A DNA stretch of 64,000 nt from Lunularia cruciata (taxonomy: Eukaryota; Streptophyta; Marchantiopsida; Lunulariales; Lunulariaceae), in NCBI GenBank assembly GCA_948567375.1, contig OX419756.1, positions 65,822,552-65,886,551 of the forward strand. The letters run 5' to 3'. Below are positions 56,192 through 64,000 of the stretch, one piece after another; the stretch's first letter is position 1; each line of letters starts with the position of its first letter. The notes below the pieces were generated by a model. It was not told the DNA's origin. It did not search any database and saw only the letters and a list, made by a program, of their open reading frames with translations. The position numbers were made by a program, and so were the translations under genes.

Positions 56192-57751
56192 CTAGTACGG
56201 CCCCATTTTCCTGAGAAAGACTGCCCGCTGTTCCGGATCCATCCCCTCAAGACAATGGAGAGTATTCAGATAATTATATTCATTTGCATACCTCGTACTT
56301 CTCATTGCTGACAAGTGATACAACTCTTTGTCAGGGAACCGATCGTCAATTTCCCACTCCTGGTCTTGAGTTTCTAACCTGGACAGGAAGTCCGCATTCG
56401 AATGCGAAGCTCCCTTCCTCACTTGTACAGTATACGTGAACTCTTGTAATAACAAGATCCATCTTGCAATTCGTCTCGATAAATCTGCCTTCTTGACCAG
56501 ATGTTGCAATGCATAATGGTCAACATAGAAGACAAACTCATACCCCAACAAATAATGACAAAATTTCTTGCAGGCATACACCATTCTGAGTGCTTCTCTT
56601 TTAGTCCTCGAATAGTTCTTTTCAGAAACTGAAAGTTGTCGGCAGGCATAATACACCGGGTAGTCCTTCTTCTTCTTGTCCTTCTGACTTAAGACAACCC
56701 CAATGGCCATGGACAAAGTGTCCACATACACATGAAAAGGGACATCCCAATTTGGGGCCCTCATGATTGGTGCTTCAACCAATTTCTTCTTCAACACCTG
56801 GAAAGCTTCTTCTTGATGTGCTTCCCACAGATAGTCTTTGGATTTCTTCAGAAGCTTTGTAAGTGGTGCAGCAAGCACTGCATAGTTTGACACGAAGCAT
56901 CTGTAATATCCAACATGTCCCAAGAAGGCTCTCAGCTCTCGGATGTTTTTTGGGGATTCCAAAGTTGCGATTATCTTAACCTTCTCAACATCGACTTCAA
57001 TACCTCGGCTTGACACCCAATGCCCCAAAAGAATTCCCTCCTTCATTGCGAAGAAGCATTTCTCCGGGTGTAATGACAAGCCGGCAAAATGACACCTTTC
57101 AAACATTTGGCGAAGGTAATCTATATGTACATCTCTTTGCCCAAACACACAAAAGTCATCGATAAAAACTTTGACAAATTTGCGCAGGAAATCCTTGAAG
57201 ATCGAATTCATCATCCGCTGGAAAGTAGCGGGAGCATTACACAACCCAAAGGGCATTTGATTGTAAGCAAAAGTGCCCCAATTGGTCGTGAATGTAGTTT
57301 TATCCTTGTCTTCTTCTCGAATGGATACTTGATTGTACCTTGAAAATCCATCAAGAAAACTATAACAAGGATGCCGAGCTACCTGATCTAAAATTGTATC
57401 GGTAAAAGGCAAGGGATGATGATCTTTCCTTGTAACTACGTTCAATTTTTGGAAGTCTTGGCACACCCGGATCTTCCCTGTTTTCTTCTTCAGGACAATG
57501 ACAATGGGGGAGACCCATTCACTACTTAAGACAAGGAAGATGATTCCGGCCCCTAAGTAGTTATTGATTTCATCTTTTACCAAAAGCAAGTACTTCGGGT
57601 TTAGGCGGTATTGTCGCTGCCAAACCGGAACTGCACCTTCAACCAAATCAATCCGGTGTTCTCCGAATTCTCGTGGAATACCCGGCATTTGATCAATCGA
57701 CCAGGCGAATACATCCTGGAACTCTATAAACAGGGCAATGTATCCTGCCAA
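56192..57751 (-). CDS. Family G reverse transcriptase and RNase H
   Basis: An unbroken 519-codon stretch of the polyprotein. RT: KIRVCQDFQKLNVVTRKDHH, FSRYNQVSIREEDKDKT, MPFGLCNAPATFQRMMN and the catalytic FIDDF (about 57143-57167). RNase H: YVDTLSMAIGVVLSQ and FYVDHYALQHLV, ending HSNADFLSRL. The canonical RNase H TDH is VDH here. Converts element RNA to DNA. Preceded in frame by protease; a TAG at 56192 separates it from the integrase region. Confidence 0.92.
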   Translation of the reverse strand: MAGYIALFIEFQDVFAWSIDQMPGIPREFGEHRIDLVEGAVPVWQRQYRLNPKYLLLVKDEINNYLGAGIIFLVLSSEWVSPIVIVLKKKTGKIRVCQDFQKLNVVTRKDHHPLPFTDTILDQVARHPCYSFLDGFSRYNQVSIREEDKDKTTFTTNWGTFAYNQMPFGLCNAPATFQRMMNSIFKDFLRKFVKVFIDDFCVFGQRDVHIDYLRQMFERCHFAGLSLHPEKCFFAMKEGILLGHWVSSRGIEVDVEKVKIIATLESPKNIRELRAFLGHVGYYRCFVSNYAVLAAPLTKLLKKSKDYLWEAHQEEAFQVLKKKLVEAPIMRAPNWDVPFHVYVDTLSMAIGVVLSQKDKKKKDYPVYYACRQLSVSEKNYSRTKREALRMVYACKKFCHYLLGYEFVFYVDHYALQHLVKKADLSRRIARWILLLQEFTYTVQVRKGASHSNADFLSRLETQDQEWEIDDRFPDKELYHLSAMRSTRYANEYNYLNTLHCLEGMDPEQRAVFLRKMGPY

Positions 57752-57853
57752 CTCCTCCGAAGTAACTGTCTTTGAGATTTTTTAAATTTTTCCTTCAGTT
57801 AGTAACACCTCTTGGCAGTCATCGGGGTTGATGACTCCTTCAACGTGGCTTAC

Positions 57854-58522
57854 TCAGCTTAACCTGAGGCGAGCGGCCATCAAACCCCCTTCCTCCACAT
57901 CAGGTTCACCCGAGGCGAGGTCATATGGATCTTCGTCATCAACCTCTACCTCGTAGCATTCCAAGTAATTAACTTGGACTTCGTCTTTGGATTTGTCTAA
58001 AGACAAAGATGATGAGTCTTCAAATTCGTCCTCCTCTTCTGACGAACTTGTTTCCCCAAGATGGGGAACCTTCGTCCAACTCACAGTCACCAGCTTCTGA
58101 TCTTCGGACGGAATGTCTTTGAATCTTAACTTCTGCTGATGCCAATCCACTACAACTTGGGCACTATACAACCAGGGTCTGCTGATCAATAGAGGGTAAC
58201 CAGTTTTTGTCACTAGCCGCAACACAATGTAATTCAACTTGAAGGGTACCCCTCCAATGATCGTGGTAATGTTTGACAGCATGCCAAAGGGCCGTCTCCT
58301 GGTTTGGTCTGCAAACTTCAAAACTCGGGGTGTTGGTTCAAACATATGATACCCGAGTCGATTCGCAGTATCTTCATTCATGACATTCACACCGGACCCA
58401 GAGTCAATGGGTATCGATGTGATCATGCACCTTGCAATTTCCACGTCTACCTCGGAAGATCCCAAATCTTCTTGTTCAATACGATAGATAGCAGGCAGGT
58501 CCTTCTTGGACATCGACCTCAC
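57854..58522 (-). pseudogene. Family G protease
   Basis: Retropepsin with SIPIDSGSGVNVMNEDTANR (about 58370-58420; DSG active site) and YPLLISRPWLYSAQVVVDW. A Glu/Asp/Ser-rich tail leads to RT. In frame with gag, separated by TAG near 58544; two TAA codons near 57780-57855 separate it from RT. All could be CAG or CAA to stop. The active site looks intact. Confidence 0.88.
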
Positions 58523-58543
58523 CTTCTTGAGGGCCGAATTAAG

Positions 58544-61018
58544 CTATCTCTTGTACAGCTTGTTATCTTCCCATAATTGCTTAAATGTAACATTGGCATT
58601 TGTGGTGGCCAAATCGGCTACAATATCATATTGGTGAACTCCTCCCAATTTGACCGTCTTCGTCTTTGGCTTTGGGTCCGAGGACTCTCCATGCTCCCTC
58701 TTGACTTCGGGACGCTTTAAAATGGTGACGGGCTTGCTGATGGCCTTAACCCGGGCTTCCTCGGGTTGGCCCACCTCGGCTTGGATCAGACCCTTTACTT
58801 CGGATCGGATGTCCGCCGGAAAAATTGGAGACTTTGTCTTCTTCTCTTCTTCCAAACTCAATTCCCGAGTCCTGAGTAAGGCTTCCGTTAATTCTTTCTG
58901 CAAGGCTTTAGCTTTAGCTTTTGCGAGGATCTTTTCCTCCTTGGCCGAAAGAATGGCTTTTGGGCGTTGTCTCTTTGCCTTTTGGGAAGACAATGGGGTC
59001 ATACTCAGTTCTTCGGGATCACGCTTCTTCTTGCTGGAGTGTGTCTCAACTTTCAAAATTTCAAGGTCAGGCCATTCTCCTTCTGAGGCCGGACTCCCTT
59101 CTTGAGGTCTTTCTTCCTCAAGAGTAATGCAATTTACATTCATATCCCCCTTCGGCTGAAGTGCTGCACGCTCAGCGGGGGTCTGTACATATTTTACAGG
59201 AGGCTTTGGGTTCGGCGGGTGAGGGCATTGGTTGCCCGTATGCCCCAATCCCTTACAATTTCCACACAGGGGAACATACCCAATTTGCCTTCTTGGCTCG
59301 GGACAATTTGGAGACCAATGTCCCATCGAGCCACAATTATAACAAGCTCCGGGCGCAACATTTTGAGGGCAATTTTGGTTGCTCATCGGTGCTCTTTGCG
59401 GAGGAGCATTGGGGTTATACTCCCTGGGTCCAAACCTCAGACCTTGATATGATGTGCTTGGTTGAGGCTGTACCTCTTGAGTTTGGTACACCACCTCTTC
59501 GTCCTCGTCTTGGTTCCATCCCGGAACCCAATCAATTTGCTACACCGAGAATGCATTACAAGTATTGCATTCTGTGTTGGCGTGGCCAAATGCTAGAGCC
59601 TTTCTTCGGTCCTTAGCCCCAATCATCTGGATCTTGAAATCCAAAAACTCCTTGATGAGGGCATCCAGCTTTGTATCCGCCTTATGTACACTCTTGGCTG
59701 GAGGAGTCACCGGTTTCTTGCCTCCACGTCTTCTGACTCGTCTTGGCTTTGATTCTTCTTTGGATTCCAAAGAAGACCTTGAAGACGTAGAGGATTCATC
59801 CGAAGAAGGGGAGGTGCTGCGCAAAGCTCTCCTTCTGGGCTTCTTGCCCTTCTTCTCCCAATTTCTCCGGTTACCGGCAGAGTGAGAGTGGGCCGCTTCA
59901 TAACGAGCGACATGTTTGAGTACTTTGTCCAGGGAAGTTACGTTCCTCTCCCAGGCAAAGATTTGTATCTCTGGTGAAAGGCCCCCGAGGAACCAGGTAA
60001 TGGCTTGGGCATCAGAGTATCCCACCACCCCCGATTGCTTGGGAACTCGGTTCAGTATTGCCATGAACCGCTCAGAGTAGTCTCTCAACTTCTCCTTCTT
60101 GCCTTGGTCCAAATCGTTGAGTGCCACGAAGACGCTCGTATCGTAGTCAACCTCCTGGAATCGTTCCAAGAAGTTGTTTCTCAAGTCTGCCCAGTCCGAT
60201 GGTACAAACCCCTTCTGAGTCACATGGGTGTACCAGCTCCGAGCTTTCTTGCAAAGCAGACTTGGAAAAATTCTCAGTCAATCCGCCGAGTCATGCTCCT
60301 TGTTAGCAAAGGAGATGACTTTGAATTCTTCAATGAATTCATTGGGGTCTTTGTCTTGTTCTGTCCCCTTATACTTCTGATAGGCGTGTCGAGTGACAGG
60401 GAGCGAAGTCATCATTCGATGCACTGGGATCGGTTGAGGTAAGGTGGAACTTGACGGAACAGAAGAATTGGTTGGAATTGACGCCGTGTTGTCAGCCCAG
60501 GGATTCCAATTCGTCAAATTCAAAGTAGGGTCTTCTTCAACAATTTCTGCTATGAGGGAGTCAACTTCAACCCAAGTGGAAGATTCAGGATCAACACCTC
60601 CGATGGGTTCTTCAAAATTCCTTCGGGACAACCGAGGAATCGTTTGTAGAAGATATTGACACTCGTCTTCAGTAAGTGTTCGTGCTATCTTTTCTTGAAC
60701 AAAGGTCTTCAAGGAAACAACTTCCTTTACAGCTCTAGGGGAAGTTGGTGTACTAGGCCGTAATGCATAGGTTTGCCCACTCGATTCTTTCTTCTTCTTG
60801 GAAGAAGAGGGAGATGCAAAGTAGCCTTGCCAACCAGCTTCGCGTTTCTTGTGGTCAAGTTCTCGCAGGGCTTCTTGCACTTCGTGAAGGAGTTGAAACT
60901 CCAATGCCTCTCACTCAGTTTTGTCAACGATGGATGGGACGTTCAGACATTCGTCTTCTTCATGCTGAAGTGCTCGTCTTCGAGCTCTCTCTTCCCGTTG
61001 TTCTTTCAATGCAGACAT
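58544..61018 (-). pseudogene. Family G gag
   Basis: Starts at ATG 61018 (MSALKEQREERARRRALQHE), 60 bases after the primer-binding site. The capsid-like region includes QDKDPNEFIEEFKVISFANK, RSWYTHVTQKGFVPSDW and LGGLSPEIQIF. Two zinc knuckles follow: CYNCGSMGHWSPNC and CGNCKGLGHTGNQC (about 59220-59345), then a Lys-rich tail. In-frame stops near 60905, 60276 and 59538 are compatible with CGA or CAG to stop; there is no frameshift in 2.5 kb. It is distinct from the LTR-encoded protein, so that protein is not gag. Confidence 0.9.
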
Positions 61019-61078
61019 TCATATTGCATTGATACCCAGTTTCCAATTTGGCTTCGTATTCTTCCACTTCCGAGATTT

Positions 61079-61099
61079 GTATCCCCGGCAGCGGTGCCA
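61079..61099 (-). other. Primer-binding site, tRNA-Asp-like
   Basis: Minus strand TGGCACCGCTGCCGGGGATA starts seven bases after the LTR end at 61107 and closely resembles the plant tRNA-Asp 3'-end complement. Confidence 0.88.
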
Positions 61100-61763
61100 A
61101 AAATCATGTGATAACCCGGCAAATATCACTTTTGCGGTAATCGGGTAAGTAAAGTTTGTTCCCGCAGAGATACAAGTCAGAATTGGTCAAGTACAAAGCA
61201 AAGTAACAATTTGAGTTCTTCTTTAGTCTCTCAGGTAGAAACCACACCCAGAAGAGAGTAACAAGCACTGATTCGAAGTCTTGTCACAAATTCACACTCC
61301 TTAATCACAAATCCTTCAATTCTTTCCAAACAATCTTGATTGTGATGATTCAGGCTCTCCCAAAAATGGCACTTCATTGAAAAACAACTTCGCCTCAAAA
61401 TTGTGTTCCACCCCTCCACTGAAGGCACAACTTCCTCGATTGAAATTGCTTCACATCAACTTTGCACTACACTCCCAAATGTAGAATACTACCAACACTA
61501 CAATTCCTCTCAGGTCTGTCAAGGCATTGCTTTGATTGCACTTCACTCAGGATCAAACACACAGAATGAAGATCAAGGTTGTGGAATCCAACATCCAACA
61601 AGCACTCTGACTTGCACTTCAAAATTCTTCACACACTCACAAACATAGACACGAATTTGATACTCAGAATCAAGCTCAAGCGACAAGCACTACTTCACAG
61701 CACTTTGCTTTATCTATTCTTAGAAATAATGAGCACTGAACAACAATTTCCTGTGAATGCCAC

Positions 61764-61772
61764 TCTTAAATA
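61764..61772 (-). promoter_or_regulatory. TATTTAAGA putative core promoter of genomic RNA
   Basis: CTATTTAAGAGTGGCATT (minus strand) lies downstream of the LTR ORF stop. It is kept at 11461-11469, 34254-34262 and 51961-51969, and as TATTTAAGGGG in S2 LTRs. Its position fits a U3 promoter, leaving the ORF in U3. Confidence 0.5.
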
Positions 61773-61888
61773 GTGAAGCAATGGACAGTTCTAACAACTA
61801 TACCGTTCTACAACAACTATTCTAACCTGGAGATCCAAGATGACAATGCAACCTTCCATATCTGCCCCTTCAAATCTCAAATTGGTTA

Positions 61889-64000
61889 CTAATCTGATCC
61901 GATGTCTACTTCTTCCTTGGCTTTCAAACCCAAACCCAAAGTAATCTTTCTTCCTACTATCTTTTCCTTGGGTTTCACATCTCCTAATTCTTCTACCAGA
62001 TCCAGCAATTCTCTTTCCTGATCTGAAATTGCACTAGTGGGTAATCTATCTAACTCTTCATCCTTCAACCCACTCTTCTCTAATGTCTCTGAGGACAACT
62101 CCGAAGACATTTGGATTCGTATGTTATCTACTTTGGGTTTTGCCTTAACATCCTGCCAAACCTTTTCTAACTCTATTCTCACTAAGTCTAATCTAATTGA
62201 GATGTTATCCTCTACCTCTAAAATCTTTCTGTCTACACGAGTTCTGAGACTAATTAACGAGGCTTTCAAATCAGTATCTTTCGCTTGTCTTCGCCTCGTC
62301 TCCTGCACCAACAACTTCAACTCGTGCAGTCGCACTTCTTCAATTCAAACGTTGGCTTCTGTACTCAACATTGCATTTACTCTGAGGACTATTTCCTTCA
62401 ATGGCTCCAATCTTGTCTTTTGTTCTTGTTCCCGATTTGCAAGCCATTCCTCTCTGTACATTGCTAACTCTTCTTTGAACTCGGCCTTCACCGCTTCCTT
62501 CTCTTTCTCCTTTTGTACGATTTTCTCTTCTTGATTACGAAGTAACTCTTGTAATCTCTCTTCTTCTCTATACCGTACAGACAACTCTCTTTGCCAGAGC
62601 TGCTTCTTCTCCTCCATACCCTCCATCACTTGATCGAGCTCTTGATCCTTCGATGCTACCCTCGCCATAGCATGGATAAGCTCTACTCTTGAATCCACAA
62701 ACTGCTGCTTCAAGATTTTGAATTCAGCTACTTGTCTTTCCCTTGCAATGTCACTCTTCCTTGCAAGATCCTCTCGATAACTCACTTCTCTCTTCAGGTC
62801 TTCAATTACCTGACTTCTCTCTATCGCTTCCACTTGTAGTACTTCTCTCTCCTTCTCACCTTGGGTTACACGCTTCTTCAACCCCGAGTTCTCTTCTTCT
62901 AATCTTGATAAGACCTGCAAAACAGTCTTTACATCTGGACAAGTCGACTGCATCTCCTTCTTCTTCTTCTCCAACTTCACCAACAGCGGGCATACTACCT
63001 TCTATAGGTAATCTACTCCATTACTGGCAACTTCTTCCTCCCACGGAGTGGTCTCTCTTCTTTCTTCTCGTTCTCCCGATACTCGCCTTCTTCTCTAGAG
63101 TCTTCGTATCGGAATTGACGCCTCACAGCCCGAGCTTTCTTCTACCTCTTCCTTCACTCTACTCCGCCCCGCTTCACACTTCGCCTTACGTCTCAAGCGA
63201 ACTCCTCGCTGTACTGCGATCTTTTTCTCCTCGAGCACCGGTACTTTGTCTTCCAGCGCCGCATTGTCTTCGGCTTCTACTTCGGCTTGCCCTTCTTCTT
63301 CGTATTCTTTAGCCGTTGGTGCCGAGGTCATTTCTCCACCATCTTCACTGTCACTGCTAGTATCTTCACTCTGCAGTATCAGCTCAGGTTCCTCCTCACG
63401 TTCCAAGTCCTCCGTCTTGAGCTTGGCTTCACCTTCTGAGTCTTCATCTTCTGACTCAATCACCACCATTCCTCGCCTCGGGTTATTTTTCTGCATCTTC
63501 CGAGGTTTCTTGTTTTCTTTGGCTTCTGCTTGCCGAGTTCTCTTCTTTGTCGGGGTACTTACAACGACCTCCATGTTTTTCCCTGTCTTTGCGTAGTAGT
63601 TGTCCATGCTCCGGATTTGGAGAATGTATTGCTGCTCCTCTGTGTCGACTTCTCTTCTCAAGTCAGGATGGAAATGAGACACCATTCTATTGCGCTTCGC
63701 CAAATTGAGCAAATTCAACCCAAGGTAGAAATGTGCTACAAATGGTACGATGTAGTCTGGAGGTGACTTGTCCCGCAGATTCCACACCATCTGCCTTGTT
63801 CTCCTGTGAAAGCACCTTGCCCAATTGATCGGTTCTCCTGCAAATAACTTGTGAAAGAACACCGCTTGGTGCTTCATCACATAGGTGGTTCTCTCTGGCT
63901 TCATGATGGCCATTAGTGCACTCACAATTCCCCTCCTCATAGGGTCTTTGAAGCTCTCAACTTTGTACCCATTCTTCGTTCTCTTTGACGAGAAGGCATC
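61889..64000 (-). pseudogene. LTR-encoded coiled-coil protein, 5' LTR copy (partial)
   Basis: From the window edge (63940 downward) to EEVDIGSD at 61889 in one frame, with stops near 63094 (TAG), 63004 (TAG) and 62343 (TGA), each compatible with one C-to-T change from CAG or CGA. Contains the KHQAVFFHKLFAGEPINWAR region, the acidic linker and the coiled coil. The N-terminus is outside the window. Confidence 0.87.

Larger units (their letters stand above)
51936..64000 (-). mobile_element. Family G Ty3/gypsy retrotransposon with giant ORF-bearing LTRs
   Basis: Minus-strand order: 5' LTR (beyond 64000 to 61107), tRNA-Asp-like primer-binding site, gag with two zinc knuckles, protease, RT, RNase H, integrase, polypurine tract, 3' LTR (55071 to 51936, its last ~0.63 kb lost). 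The internal domain is about 6.0 kb and each LTR about 3.8 kb. gag through RNase H is one frame (61018-56192) with only in-frame stops. This copy proves that the repeated 3.8-kb units elsewhere in the window are LTRs. Confidence 0.95.
61107..64000 (-). repeat. Giant G 5' LTR (runs off window)
   Basis: Ends GGGTTATCACA at 61107, beside the primer-binding site. Over 2.9 kb it is collinear with the 3' LTR (51936-55071), including shared variants (for example the TCTCCTAATTCTTCTACCAG segment at 52167 and 61979). TATTTAAGA is at 61764-61772, about 660 bp from the LTR end. Confidence 0.94.

Noticed and set aside
1-64000. Host protein-coding genes, rRNA, complete tRNA genes, CRISPR arrays
   Set aside because: All long frames resolve to retrotransposon proteins or their shadows; no rRNA or full cloverleaf was recognised, and there is no short regularly spaced repeat array.

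Overview
The window is wall-to-wall transposable elements, with no host gene I can support. The elements are Ty3/gypsy LTR retrotransposons, several with primer-binding sites resembling plant tRNA-Asp and proteins close to plant gypsy polyproteins. This points to a plant or other streptophyte with a large repeat-rich genome. One element family encodes a DNA methyltransferase plus a PHD finger; methyltransferase-bearing Ty3/gypsy elements have been reported from charophyte algae, so an alga or early-diverging land plant is plausible, but I cannot name the species.

I see five families. A: gypsy elements with ~0.68 kb LTRs, one on the minus strand (1-6333), one on the plus strand (33564-51935, itself carrying nested insertions), and one solo LTR. 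G: a gypsy element with giant ~3.78 kb LTRs. One near-complete copy lies at 51936-64000 on the minus strand, with solo or partial LTRs at 6334-8941, 10793-14574, 24923-28650 and 33585-47234. Each long LTR carries an 858-codon frame (2574 bp in three independent copies) for a coiled-coil protein in addition to the internal gag and pol. S2: a shorter ~1.9 kb LTR relative of G (8942-10498, 15631-17521, 22701-24609). C: a decayed gypsy relic (18306-22695) inside purine-rich repeats. D: gypsy elements encoding gag, protease, a DNMT3-like cytosine methyltransferase, RT, RNase H, integrase and a PHD finger in one frame. D is nearly complete at 35893-45755 and a truncated relic at 29125-33563.

The nesting can be read from target-site duplications. 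Element D (35893-45755) sits inside a G solo LTR (33585-47234, TSD GCATG). That LTR sits inside the 5' LTR of the plus-strand A element, which itself interrupts the older D relic. G solo LTR 10793-14574 has TSD GCTAT, and S2 solo LTRs have TSDs GCATG and GTTGT.

Decay is mostly by in-frame stop codons without frameshifts. Most stops are explained by single C-to-T changes (CGA to TGA, CAG or CAA to TAG or TAA), the expected footprint of deamination of methylated cytosine. The two most notable systems are the methyltransferase/PHD retrotransposon (D) and the giant-LTR retrotransposon whose LTR is itself a protein-coding gene (G).
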